DNA of 64,000 bases from Lineus longissimus (GCF_910592395.1 NC_088312.1:6512001-6576000), one strand, 5' to 3'. Shown: positions 39,338-51,888, numbered from the stretch's first letter. Made by a program: numbers and translations. Notes: generated from the letters alone by a model not told the origin.

Positions 39338-42300
39338 TACAAGAAATGTCACACACTGAAGAATCAATGCATCTACCAGAAAAGACATTAAGTTTATCAA
39401 GTTTATTTCAATCTGTTCAAGCCACATAGTCCCACTGCTGGCTTCCATGCCACAGAGACCAGTTCGCCTATAGATAAAACCCAGATTCATATCTCTAGGT
39501 GAACCAGTGAGGGTTTCAAGGGACAAAACTTCTTGGCTCTTCAGTTCTTTGGTTTTATCTATAGCGGACAGTTTACACCAGGGCAGGCTAAAGATCCCAT
39601 GCACTAAGTGGGTAAATGTTTTACCTGACGCATACTCAATCATCCAAAGATCGAAAATGAACCATGAGGAAAAAATGCTGCCGTGTGATATACCATATTA
39701 CTGCAGCAATGACTAACACACAACAACAAAACCCATCTACTTTTCCCAACAAAGCCATATCAGTGGGAGTGAAAGAGATTCTTCTTCCACATATATGAGC
39801 TAATCGGGTTACAGACTTTAAAGCTGGCACATGATGTTGGCAATAAAAACAGAGGCAGCAAGCTGGCTTCAAAGTAGGAATGGCTTTACAATGAATTTGT
39901 TGACGCTGGCACAAAATGCTGACTTTGACTCTCATTTAGTGGGAGGAGAGTAGGATTACATTAATGAAATGTTCAAAGAATCCTTGAGGTGCAAAGGAGT
40001 CTGTTTTAGGTTTTTTTGATAGAAAACAACAATGAAATTTTAAACATACTGAAAGCATATAATATCCGTGGTATGAAACGACAAGTGAGAAAAGTAAATT
40101 CCCTGTGCTGATGTTAACCGATGAATGAAGGAGGCGTATAATGTGAGAAGTGTTGACAATACACCATTGATATGGCTTAAGACAGACATAAACTGGGTAA
40201 ACATGTCTTTAAAATCAAAAGCAGTTTTGAAACTTTTAGGTAGGAAAAAGTAGACTTATTTTAAAAATTCCACACAGCCCATCATGGTAGGAAGTGCTTT
40301 TTTATTCTGATGGAACTCTCCATCAATATTGGATGAGATGTGAATGTCAGAAAGAATAAAATATATAGATACATATAAAGCAATCCAGGAAGTTTGTTAA
40401 AGCTAAACAGTAACTAACAGAAGGGAAAATACTGGTCTTCAGCAACATCTGTGCTATCGGCAAATATTGGCAATACCACATAACAATGCTGATTGGAAAA
40501 ATCATGATAATCCTGCTTGACTTGGCGCCAGGATGATGCACTCAGTCCATAATCATATGCCTGCACACAACAGGCTCAATTTAAAGTAAAGCATTGTATG
40601 CACAACTGGGAACAATTTATATTACTCATTGATTTCCTTCCGATTTACCTCATGCCAAATGCACGGAATATCCCCAGTCAATTACCCTGTATAGACGAAA
40701 ATGGCTTTCATTAACCATCCCACACTTACAATAATATTGCTGATGATATACACTTAGAATTATAATGATCCTGATCTTGACAATAGACTTGTACAGTCTA
40801 TGAATGGAAAAATGCATTGATGACTTTATAAAGAGTGTGACAAGTTAATTAAAATAGGTGTCATGTTGGAACAAGTATTGCGATCGATGGGATTGTAAGG
40901 TAAGTTCAGGTTCATGGGACATTTTGGCGCCAAGTAAAAAGAAATAAGTGCAATTTGGAAGAGCACAGCTTTAAATGAATGTATAAGTTTGTTCACTCAC
41001 GAAGACCAAATTTAGATAAATGCGTAAGTTTGCTTACTGTCATGGCACACCACTGTGCCAAGTGAAAAGGATATGGAGTGCAATTTAAGTGAAAAAATGT
41101 CACGTCTTTTTTTATTTCTTTGTTAGCTTTTGCATATGAGATTGAGGTGATATCTTGACAGCAATCACAAACAACACCAAGAATAGACCAGATACATAGA
41201 AATTGATCACGATCACAACCTAAATTAATTTCTATTGACAGAAACAGGCCATAGGGGACATATTTATTGGCGTTGCCTGAAACTGAGTAATTCATATCTA
41301 AATATCAAAACAGGAGAGTGCAAATGATAACAAGATATCAAACTGTTCTTCAATATGCACTTTCAGAGCATGAAGTACCGCAACTCTTCATATCATATAT
41401 ATCTTTCTAATTAAGGATGGTTATTGCATTGCAATATAAACAAAGAGCCAAGGTCAAACTACTTCCACTGCCTAAGGAAACCAATAAGTAGCTACTGTTG
41501 CTTCCAGAAACATGAAAGAATAGAGGCGCTACTTCTGCAAGTAAATCAACAATTGAAAGTTCTGTGTTGCATCATAGGACGCTATGGCCGTTGCAAGAAT
41601 ATGGCAAAGTTCTGGAAGGTTTTCTTCCTCTCTCAAACGATCCCTCATCCCAAACCTCAAGGTCTTTTACTCCCTTTAAACGCAGCCGGGTTATTTGTAA
41701 TCTAAGATTCAAAAACCTTGATGGTCAAGATGACGATCCCTAAATGATAGTAGATCCAGCAGGGACAATGTGATGTGGTCATAGAGGTCTTGCCAAACTA
41801 CCCCATTCAAGCAATGTACCACAGCACCAGGCTGAAACATGTTTTCTTGCCCCCAATGCTTAGCAGTTGCCTCATTGTTACCTTTTAACTTGTAGAACTA
41901 TTTCAAGACAAAATTGATGAACATCTTCAAACACGACCAAACCTCTTCCCTTAAAACTGCAGTCCTTGCGAGTCACCACAATCTTACTGAACATCGACAC
42001 CGCCCTTTGGTTGTTTGGCTGATGGCTTAAGATTTCAAGGCCAAGTCATCAAAGTGTTCACGGCGGAGTACCATACTAATGCCTTGGAGTAGGGATTAAA
42101 TTTCTCTTTATTGCGTCTTCCCGGCGGCCATTTCATCCCAACAACCAACTCTAAGCTGATTCCTTTCAAGCAGAGTGGCGACCAGAAGAAATTACCACTT
42201 TATAAAATCGCCGATTCAATAACAGTATCCTCCATGATGTAATCAGGGACGAAGATGGAGTAAGCCAATGCCATTTACCGGGGCACCACTCAGTCCAATC

Positions 42301-45300
42301 ACCCTAAAGCTACATCACATAAAGGCCTAATACTGATTAACAATAACGTTTAGTATTTGTAGCGCTTGAACTGGATTCTAATTTGATTGTACTCATAAGC
42401 GCTTTATTATTATTACTCTAGCTTTTGGCCTGCATAATCCTGAAACAGGATTTCTTCAACCCATCAAAGCATCTCACAGGTTTAAAGACTAGGCGGTCTT
42501 TTGTGGAGAATGGAATAAACTTCCTCTATTTATCATGTTTATAGCAGGATACCGCTTTGTCCAATCTTGCTCCAACCACACCCTGTCAAGATCAAAGACT
42601 GATTTAGGTGAACAGCAATTTCTTCACAGCAAGAGGAAGTAACCGAGCGGCGGTCTCTACTGTAAAAACGGTCCTCCATGCATCTGATCGAGCTAAAATG
42701 GGAAGATGGATGTCTCTGGTTGAAGTGGACGACGACAGGGGTCTTTGCACCATCAAAGCATCACACAATTTGAAAAATTTCTAGCTGGCTTTCTTGGATA
42801 AAACAATTCATCTGACTTGCTCTTTCTGCAACGGTTTTTGCCCTAGCTGCAATGAACCGATTGTTGAATTCTTTGGAAAAATATTCTGATCATCTGAGAT
42901 AAGTGATCAGATTAGCCTTTGATTTCTTATTCAATATGAAAAATGACTATGAGTTGCTGGATTGGCAAATAAATCACCAAGCTTGAAATTATTTCTCTGT
43001 TACGAGCAAATAGCGTCGTTTCAGTACCATCATGCATCATCTCGATATCTGTGATTAATTTCCTTCGAATAACATTGACATTATTATCCTGTCTGAGTTT
43101 AGTAAATTTAGTGTCTATTTATTAAAATATCAGACACACAGACCATAACGCTACAATTCAATGTAGTAAACCAGTTTATTCACAAGGGTGGCAGCCGCAC
43201 TTGGAAGCTGGTTTGCAGATATGTTCTTGGCTGTAGATGGACATGCATACAGAACCTACCTTGGACATAATCCTACCTTAATTTCACCTTGAAAAAACTT
43301 GAATTCACACTTACCTACAAAGAAAGGAAAAAAATATTGTCAATGATATTATCATGGGCTGCCGGAATATAATTTTCCATCAATAACACAAGAAAAACAG
43401 ACAAAGGCAAAGTAGTGTGCTGATTTCAAATTCTCACATATGAACTGATCAACCAGCTTGTTTCTGCTTCAATGGGGAATCAATCTCAATTAAACGGTAT
43501 GCCAATAATCTCGATTCACATATTACAAAGAGCAAAACAAGATTTGACTGGAAAGCCGAAAGACAATTCGGTGTTCGCCAAAATAAAAATAGTGAAAATT
43601 AAAATTTTCGAAAATACAAACATGTCGAGTTTACAGTATCCTTCAAAATCTATAGCAAAAGAAGGAACACTCATTAAAATTCAATGCAGTAATCTGCAGA
43701 GTGATGGGTTAAATTGCCTGCTAAGTGAAGTTTGCTGTTTTGTTGGTGGGAAATTTTTTTAAACAAAAAGTCTGTCTGATATTGGTGACATTGAGTGACT
43801 GGTATTCGAGTTCAGAAATGTGGACAAAATTTCCACAATCATTGAGACTGTGAAAGAAAGTCCTTCTGATTTTAAATCCCACCGTAGATGGCACGAAAAC
43901 ATGGCTAATTTGGATGCTTGAATCGAATGGCAACATGTTGCTTCCCATGCTAATTGCTGGGGCATGCTAAGCCAGGGATCTGCCAGATACCGATTGTCAA
44001 AAATGTCAAGTTTTTACGTTGCGTGTGAGATACCAACCATCTTCTAAATCATTAAGTTTTCACAGAGACAGAAGACTGGCATTGTTTTTTATATACCATC
44101 AATCATGATGTTATCAATCTATGCATCGGGAGGCAGCAAGAATGTAATAAGATATCTCATTCAAATGCAAAGATGGAAAATATTTGTGATTTTGCAAAGT
44201 TGATAACAAGAAAAAGATGAAAGACACTTTGACAGCAGAAAATTACAATTTCCCGATATTGTTTATAGCGCTAATGATGTGATAGTTGACACTCAGCTCT
44301 CCTGAAAATAATCCTGTTTTGATTGGAAAAACTGAAAGAATTTTGTCATCTGGCAGATCAAAAATATTGAAAATGTACATGCAATTCATTTCAGAAATGT
44401 TTCAAAATCATAAAGAAGCATGAAAAGGTCTACAGTATTTTTATCAAAACCAATATCCTCGTCCTTTTTGAAAACGCTACCCAGAAATCAATTTGTCTCG
44501 CTGGCACTCATTTCCAAATTGTGAAATTTTAAACCTTTCCATCAACATGTCGCCTGTTTCCTTCCTGACGATAATCAGTAACACAACACACCTCACAGGA
44601 AGGCTACAGGAAGAAGAATTACAACGTCAAATGACTTCATTATCTCTTGCTCATGGCACAATTCAAATCTAACTTTTTTTAAGCATTTTCTAATTTCAAC
44701 AACGGAGTCAGGTTTCCAAAGGTAAAATACTCTCAAATTTGAATAGTCTATCTAAAGAATGTTCAGTTAGAGAGGGAAAATGTTTGTGATTTTTCAGCCT
44801 TCTTAGCGTAAAATGGACTTCATCTTTCTGAAAGGATTTCACAGAAGATAGTACATATCTTGAGGCGTTGCACTTCAACATAAATTTCCTAAAATTCTAA
44901 AGAAAACAGCCCTTTGTTGAATCAAATTATGAACAAGTTGTGCATTTATTTTTATGGAATAGATGGATATCTCTTTTTACAACTTTCAAATGAATCACTG
45001 TGTCCTTTCTGAGACAGTCACACCAGCCATTACTGAACAAAAATCAAAGACCCAACATACGGAAAAATCAATGAAGTCAATTTCAAATGTTCTATTTATC
45101 TCCTGAAATTTATATTTCCATTTACACAGAGTAACATTCCAGCTATCAACGGATCAAAGCTTGACTTAATCTGGAGTCAAATCTGCCATCAACAACCATC
45201 GTGAATAAAGCAGTGCTATGAAAAATTTAATAATCAACGTTAAGTCATTACCAGGCAAAGCACAAAAGCTTTCAAACATGGCATCTGTATTCACGGCCAA

Positions 45301-45618
45301 GCTGCATCTAGCAGGACTTGATCACTCTTCTCGGTTGGTTGGGTCCAATCCAAGGGATCACGAGTTGTGTAAGCGCTCAACCTTGGGCTTGATCTGATAA
45401 GTTCAGACTTTGGATTGAATTGATGAACACCACTTCGGATTGGTGAAATCACTAATCATGAACCACATAGCAAACATGACATAAAGAATCAATTCAAAAT
45501 GTCAATATCATCATTCCCCATCTTTATCATGGGCTTTGACATTGCTACATAAGCCCTATGTAAGCTTACCACACAGGAGGTGGTACAATAAATCATTGCG
45601 AGTGGCAATTGTTTTGCT
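39338..45618. other. Intergenic or intronic DNA, no gene recognised
   Basis: This is AT-rich single-copy-looking sequence. Only a possible retroposon tail near 42340 stands out. Reading frames are short and lack protein features. Confidence 0.55.
42340..42418. mobile_element. Possible SINE/LINE tail fragment
   Basis: TTGTAGCGCTTGAA and, further on, ATAAGCGCTTTATTATTATT resemble the AGCGCTTTAT-(TTA)n tails of some invertebrate retroposons. No promoter boxes or open frame accompany it, and the similarity is recalled rather than searched. Confidence 0.35.
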
Positions 45619-45845
45619 TCAGCAAAACACAAGATTGTTACTTTGGCAAGGACAGAAAAAAACCCGACAATCACTGGATTATAACTTTTGCAAGTTCAGA
45701 AAGGCACCAGACAATCACTGGATAGCTTTGTCAAATAGAGAAAGGCACCAGTCGAACACTGAATGGTAGCGTCAGCAAATAGAGAAAGGCACCACTCAAA
45801 CACTGGTTTGTAGCTTTGGCAATTACAGAAAGCCACAGTCTACAG
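45619..45845. repeat. Degenerate tandem repeat, 41-44 bp unit
   Basis: Units restart at AGAAAGGCACC or variants at 45654, 45698, 45739, 45783 and 45827, with a partial earlier unit. Each follows the pattern AGAAAGGCACCAGNCNAACA, CTGG, then TAGCTTTGGCAAAT. The copies differ by substitutions and small indels, so the array is old. Confidence 0.85.
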
Positions 45846-48717
45846 CTGAGAGGGGGCTGAAACAGCTGTCAATTTGAGATCCCTGTGTAGGTAAAACAGT
45901 GCATGGTGCCACCTCCGAAATATCACTAATTCTCAGTTAACACAGGACTCGCAAAAAAGTGATATGTTCGGAAATAAAGTCCCTTCCTGAGGGTCTCAGA
46001 TAGGATGGACATCTCACCACATGTCACCTGCATGAAGAGTGAAGAGGAAATAGCAAGGAAGACAGAATACCCCTGCTACATGATTGTCCAGTTAACCAGG
46101 GAGCAGACAATGCTATAACGACTGTTTTTTAAGAAGATTTCGTGATTAGAAAAGTAAGAGCTGAAAATAAAAGGATTCACAGAAAATATCATGAAAAACA
46201 ATTAAGCTCCAAAATGTCTTTATTTTAGTCGCTGCAGAAGCCTCCTTTCTGATTGTTATGCAACATTAATCGAACAAGACACGAAAGCCCCGCTTCAAAT
46301 CCGATACAAGAATCTGAGTGGATAAAAGGTCTGTCACAAATGGATAATAAAAAGTCATCAAACATTGTATAAAGAACGAATTAATTGTTGCATCAATTGC
46401 TGCCATGAATTGCATGCCATCTCTAAAATGGGTCTCAATATAATCTATCACCTGATTTCTTCCCATGACTCCAGGCTTTCAAGGTTAACCTAATGAAATG
46501 ATTAAATTTCATGACTGGCTTCCAAGGAAACCATAACACGAACGCCAAAGGTTATTATGTCAGCTGACTGATCTTGTCAACAAGAAAGATAAAACCTGGC
46601 TCAATCCACTTATTAGGTAAATAATATTTTCATGAAAGCTTTGAGGCATCCTGTCCAGATATAAAGACATCTAGTTCTTGTAACAACATCTTTAACTGCT
46701 ATATTTCAATTCTTAGCTTAAAGCAAAAACTGTTAACGACCTCGTTACCAGCACTCATATGTCATTTTCTCTATTAATATTAATGAATTAAAGATGATAA
46801 TCTCAAGTTATTGGATTATAACTCATATGGTAAATGTTATTAGATTGACTCCGTATTGATCATATGTCAAGGCCTAACAATAAGAAAAGCTATCAATTAT
46901 TTTTACCACTTTTAACTAAATCTTTTTTACCAATACCACATCAGAACAACTAGCTGATGGAAAAAATCGAAAACAAGATTTTAAGTAGGGGCGGCACCTT
47001 TTGAACGAGGCCATGGAAAACAGGAGAATCAACTTAACAAACAAAGTCCATGGAACATTTGCCAAAGATTTATGAGCTTATCCCAGCAGGCAAGTGCCAG
47101 TTTGAGGCCGAAGAATATTTCTCACTTAATCAAACAGTTTTTTAATGGATTCAGAGGCACCAAAGCATAAATGTACATTATAACGAAACCAATCACACGT
47201 TTAGCAGTCCTCATCGTTGAAACAAAGTTTCAGTCTTTTTATGAATGAAATAATAACTGTCCACGACATGTTTTTTGCTGGTTGAAAATGCAAGCAGAGT
47301 GACTGCAGTAATTGTCAGCCACAGGAATGCAATTTACGATGTAGTGGGTGTCAAGATGGGTTTTTTAAATCAGCCATTATGATTTCGTAGCATTAGCAAG
47401 GATTGAGCAATTCTCGCCGGATATGCCACTCCTTATCACAAGTCAGGAAAATAGAAATGTAGTTAAAGACAATGCCATAGTGCTGTTATCATGGATGCAA
47501 CATTGCTGAAACTTGGTAAATAGTATCCCAGGCAAGAGCTTTGGTGGTCTAAAATTTTCAGACCTGGGAGTGGCGATAGGTGAATGAGGGATATATGAAG
47601 GTACTTTGACACAGGCTCCCTAAATTGAGTGTGCGTTTGAGGGGGTTCTCTGTAACTAATTAGCCAAGTGTCACCTTTCAAAACCAAACTTGTTAACAAC
47701 ACAAGTTCACTTTGGATAGTTGAACTGAAATGGTGATGGGTATTCATATTACCGAAAACACATTACTTTGAAGTAATGTGTTTTTGATATTACTCATATT
47801 ACTCGACAACAATACTGTCTCAGGGCAAACGTTTTTATTCATTCATTTCAAAGAGAGTCTTACTTTAGAGACAGTAGACATAATGTAACTCAATTCTGAA
47901 GTGTTGATTCATCATAAATGCACAATGCCGTAAGCATAAAACACCGCAAAGCCTTGTTAATTATGCCATAGCTCTTCTCTGGAACACTAGGGTCGATCCT
48001 TGCTTATCCAGATCATTTTCCAGTCAAGCACCATCACCCCCACCATCTCCCAATATGAATTAGAGCATCCAGGGACATTATAGCACTGAATCTGACAGAA
48101 CAGGTGGTGTCTAACAGACCATAATAGAGTTATTCACAGGCGCAAATGTGGTGAAGATGTTATCACACTTTAATCGGATTATCAAGCAACGTGTCAACTG
48201 TCATGACGCAGGAATTGACAACAATTTAAAGTTCATTGAATAAACTGACAGTTCACTACGATATATGGCTCTGCCAGTGTGAGCAGCTGGGTTTGAATTT
48301 GATTGGCATCCTACTGGCAGGCTTATCATTTTTCCAGTATCAACAAGATCATTTTGATCGAGTCAATTTTTGCATGCTTTCGATATAGGAGCCAATATAA
48401 CTCCAATTTTAACTTTGTATCAAGGGATGACTCGATGACTAGAAAGACTATTACTCGCCATTATGCTTTGAATTTGTAACTATTTGATTGAAATGTGTAT
48501 CAGTTTTCATTCAAGATCATTATGATCACAATTGTGAGAGGGACACAGCCGCTCATGATCTAACTGCTGATCTTGGTTGTGTCCTCAGCAGTAGAATTTA
48601 TCATTATTCTGGTTCACTAATTCCCTGTATTATAATGCGAAGCAAATAAAATACCTATAAAATCTATGAAATCCATGAGAATCTTCACCCTCGTTTTAGA
48701 GTAATGGGCCTACTGCT
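45846..48717. other. DNA upstream of the receptor exon; possible 5' flank or intron
   Basis: No upstream coding exon of the receptor can be picked out by eye. A 30-base palindrome lies at 47755-47784. If the receptor's first exon is upstream, this stretch may be intronic. Confidence 0.45.
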
Positions 48718-48824
48718 TAAGGGTTGACCATAGGCACCACCATTTTGTCTAGAACTTGAAATTCTGAAGCAATTAGAGTTCCTTCAAACTGAAATGAGTG
48801 CCAATTTCTAGGCTGGGAGTCTGA
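48718..48824. mobile_element. Single arm of the 12.7-kb foldback family, upstream of the receptor exon
   Basis: The sequence from TTAAGGGTTGACCATAGGCA through AAGCAATTAGAG, CCTTCAAA and GGAGTCTG follows the reverse complement of the right arm at 12861-12948 block by block. The second arm is absent. It lies about 400 bases before the receptor's splice acceptor, so it is probably within that gene's intron or 5' flank. Confidence 0.8.
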
Positions 48825-49204
48825 GGTGCCAAGTAAGTGCATATTGGCAGTAGGAATTTCAGGATAACTACAAAAAGAAAAATAAATTGCTGCATTTCAT
48901 TAACTTGATCCGATTCTATCAGTGTGACTTGCACTGACACTACGTATTCAGCAAATGTTCTTTCCAGTTAATGCAGTAATACAGCTCATCACAGACACTC
49001 AAAAGGAAAAGGGTAAGGAAAGACATTTTTAACCTAATATGCACTCCGATTAACAGTGTCTAACATTTGTCGTAAACACCCTTCCTTTAGCATGCCCCAC
49101 CCTTCGAAATGCATGACCCCTTCTTATGTGGCGCCGTCATTGCGGCATGTATGCTGAGCTCGATCGCGGCAGCGGCGCTAGCGCAGTGCTCTTTACTCAA
49201 GTGT

Positions 49205-49223
49205 CCGTTTCTCTCCTCGACAG
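49205..49223 (+). promoter_or_regulatory. Putative splice acceptor of the receptor exon
   Basis: A pyrimidine-rich stretch (CCGTTTCTCTCCTCGACAG) ends in CAG directly before the codons GGC AAC TGG that lead into the receptor frame. The frame stays open upstream only to a TAG at 49179-49181, and no ATG occurs in it between there and 49365. That makes an intron end here the simplest explanation. The acceptor is predicted, not proven; transcript data would fix it. Confidence 0.6.
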
Positions 49224-50453
49224 GGCAACTGGGTGAGCTTCCACCAGGAGAAACTATTCCAAATTGAACAGCTAGCGCCGGTTAACAATCAAAGCAACCA
49301 CTCCGACGCCAATGTCACCTTGGTCTGTGACACAGAAATCATCGACCCTGCCGGTGAATATCGGATGTACCTCTTCTTTAACTTTTACAAACTCATTCTG
49401 TTCAGTTTCGTGGTGGACACAGTATGCGTTGGTGTGTTGTGCTGCATTGGCTTCGTAGGCAATGCACTCAGTTTTATCGTCCTATGGAAAGACAAGGCAA
49501 GATCAACCACAAACTACTTATTACGGACACTGGCAATCGCAGACACTCTTCTCCTATTGGTTATCATGTTGCACTCTTCTTTAAGACCAATCTATCCTTA
49601 TACCGGCTACTTCCGGGAGTACTACGAGTTTTATCCATTTATGATGCCCTACCTCTGGGGAATCGGAATGACCCTACAGACGATAACAAACTGGTTTGTG
49701 GTCCTCCTGACAATTGAACGGTACATAGTGGTCTGCAAGCCACTACAAGCATCAAGATGGTGTACACTACACCACGCGAAGAGGGCAATAGCATTCTCCA
49801 GCATCGGGGCCATCATCTACAACATTCCACGATTCTTTGAGTGGCAAGTTATCGTATCCGAAGACATCTGTACAAACTACACAGAAGTAACATTCGTCGA
49901 TGGCCACCTTCGTCATGTTCTCGGATACAATATCGCCTACCGCACTGGAGCCTACTTTGTATTGGTCGCATTTGGACCAATCATGATCTTGCTAACAATG
50001 AACATTCGTCTCATCCAGGCTTTAAGGCGTGCACAGCGGGACAGACTGCTAATGACAAAAAGGTCCAAAAACCAAGCCAGCAATACAACGATAATAGTGG
50101 TAGTTGTCACTGTTTTTATAATCTGTGAAGTCCCTGCACTGGTCAGCCAGATTCTCCTCAGTTTAACGAACACCGTTGATATGCCGACCAATCAAATAAT
50201 GCTTTACAGCATCATCATAAGCAATATGTTAATTACCCTCAACTCAAGTGCTAACTTCTTCATCTACTGTCTTTTCGGACGGAAATTCCGGAGTATTCTC
50301 AAACGGACTTTATGTGGGAACGGTTCTGTTGCGATGCTTGTGGCGTACGTCAACAAACAGTTCAGTACAACTCAAGGAGCACAGAGCGTCCTACAATCTG
50401 CTCGGAACTCGGCAGAATTCAGTGTTTTTACACCGACCATGGATGAACGATAA
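49224..50453 (+). CDS. FMRFamide receptor-like class A GPCR, main coding exon (5' end incomplete)
   Basis: This exon encodes a rhodopsin-family seven-transmembrane receptor for the plasma membrane, probably activated by an FMRFamide-like neuropeptide and coupled to G protein. Residues are counted from the codon at 49224 (409 in total). Three N-glycosylation sequons lie at 22, 25 and 30. Membrane helices lie near 63-88, 97-118, 140-171, 185-206, 236-264, 285-315 and 323-350. Family marks are GN at 79-80, LAIAD at 103-107, ERY at 165-167, CEVP at 301-304 in helix 6 (usual CWxP), and NFFIY at 344-348 (usual NPxxY). Helix 8 begins FGRKFR, followed by Cys364, a possible palmitoylation site. No cysteine sits at the top of helix 3, so the usual disulfide to loop 2 (Cys217 region) is not evident. 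The frame opens at a splice acceptor; the first in-frame ATG (49365, residue 48) lies after the glycosylation cluster, so an upstream exon probably carries the start. The stop is TAA at 50451. GPCR identity is very sure; the ligand class is inferred from family resemblance. Confidence 0.87.
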   Translation, partial: GNWVSFHQEKLFQIEQLAPVNNQSNHSDANVTLVCDTEIIDPAGEYRMYLFFNFYKLILFSFVVDTVCVGVLCCIGFVGNALSFIVLWKDKARSTTNYLLRTLAIADTLLLLVIMLHSSLRPIYPYTGYFREYYEFYPFMMPYLWGIGMTLQTITNWFVVLLTIERYIVVCKPLQASRWCTLHHAKRAIAFSSIGAIIYNIPRFFEWQVIVSEDICTNYTEVTFVDGHLRHVLGYNIAYRTGAYFVLVAFGPIMILLTMNIRLIQALRRAQRDRLLMTKRSKNQASNTTIIVVVVTVFIICEVPALVSQILLSLTNTVDMPTNQIMLYSIIISNMLITLNSSANFFIYCLFGRKFRSILKRTLCGNGSVAMLVAYVNKQFSTTQGAQSVLQSARNSAEFSVFTPTMDER

Positions 50454-51083
50454 CATGTACATATGTGTGAAAGTGAGTTATGATTTTGGAGGCCGATTAC
50501 ATTGTCGAATGTCAATGAAGATTCACAGTTGGAAATTTTCTTCTGATTTCAGTAGTGGCAACATAGCTACTGAAAAGTTAGATAAAAAAATGGTAAGATC
50601 AGCTTGTTAACCAATGAAAGACCCGAGACAGTGTAACGCCTTTGGTTTATTTCCACTTGGAATCAAGTATGTAGCCTCATAATGAAATATTTTTTGGATG
50701 ACAATCAAAATTATGAAGAAAGTCTTCATGTTAGATATACTTCAGCAGAGACCTCATCAATTTGCAACTACAATGATTTGTCCATCTTTCACCAGGTGCG
50801 TTCTGTATAATTGATGATATTTTTAAGGATGAATCTTCATTGACATGGGTGTTGTACTTTTTTTCAGACAAAAAATTGTATCTCTCAATATAGATCACAA
50901 TGCAGTTGCATTGAATTTCAATACTGGACATATAATTACCTTCTTTTTTTGGTCACATTATCAGAATTTCATTGATCTAACAAGGTGTATCATAAAAAAA
51001 AGTTTTCAAAATGCAACTCTCGACTGATATCAATCACTCTTATTCTTACTTTTCAGGTGACCAGTAAATATTCATCAGTTGCT

Positions 51084-51089
51084 AATAAA
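51084..51089 (+). promoter_or_regulatory. Candidate polyadenylation signal for the receptor gene
   Basis: This is the first canonical AATAAA I see downstream of the receptor stop codon, about 630 bases after it on the same strand. The interval between is AT-rich with no long reading frame, as expected of a 3' UTR. AATAAA is common by chance in AT-rich DNA, so support is weak. Confidence 0.35.
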
Positions 51090-51607
51090 ATAACTAAACC
51101 TGATTCAAGGTATGTCTGCGCGCATTAGCAAGGTGATAGTTCCTAAGAAGTCCTTTTACCTTTCTCGAACTGCTAACGTTCAGGTTGAGCACACAACTCT
51201 AACATCTCATGAAAGGAAACAGCAGAACTAGAAAATTGATATCCCTTCCTCATGCCTCGCTCAATGCAAAAAAAGATTAAGTAGAGCAGTCATTAAATGC
51301 ACCTATAATGTAATGATTTATATAACTCAATGGAAATGGCACTTGGCAATCTGGTCAGCTTCTCATAAAATATCATTATCCAATTCATGATTTCAGACAC
51401 TTATCATATCATCACCCTCCTACGATAATTGCCGAACTCACTTTAGCTACTTTTGAGAAAAACAAGAAAAAACTATTTCAAATCTCACTGGGAACTAAAT
51501 ACTCCACCGTTTATAGGCACTTCCAGTCCCCTCCCCGATTGATACCAATGGCGTTGACAAATAACATTATCCTTCTCCAGGACAAGTCCTTATTTAGGAC
51601 ATCGTCA

Positions 51608-51888
51608 CAATCAATCAGGCCAATTATCTCACAGCTGGTCGTCAACAGTTGGTGACTGGACAAATACTCTTGGAAAATTCATTTCAGTAGCCTGAATGAA
51701 ACATAGTAATAGAAACATACTGATATAGACCTGTTCTGAAAACCGTTCTAATGGTACTGACAATCAATCAGGCCGACCAGCTCACAGCTGGTTTACACAA
51801 AGTGACTGGACAAACACTCATTTAGTAGCCTGCCCCTTCAGATGAAAAATGGTGATAGAAACATACTGATATAGTCCTGTTCTGAGAG
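51608..51888. repeat. Tandem duplication, 153-bp period, two copies
   Basis: CAATCAATCAGGCC at 51608 recurs at 51761. Both copies continue with CTCACAGCTGGT, GTGACTGGACAAA, TTAGTAGCCTG (or TCAGTAGCCTG) and a shared block ATAGAAACATACTGATATAG, then CCTGTTCTGA. It lies about 500 bases after the possible polyadenylation signal of the receptor gene. Confidence 0.87.

Noticed and set aside
39125-39643. 172-codon minus-strand frame with repeated QTRPD-like words
   Set aside because: About 40 percent of it lies over the inverted-repeat element at 39117-39337; the peptide repetition comes from CTGGT/GTGAT short repeats.
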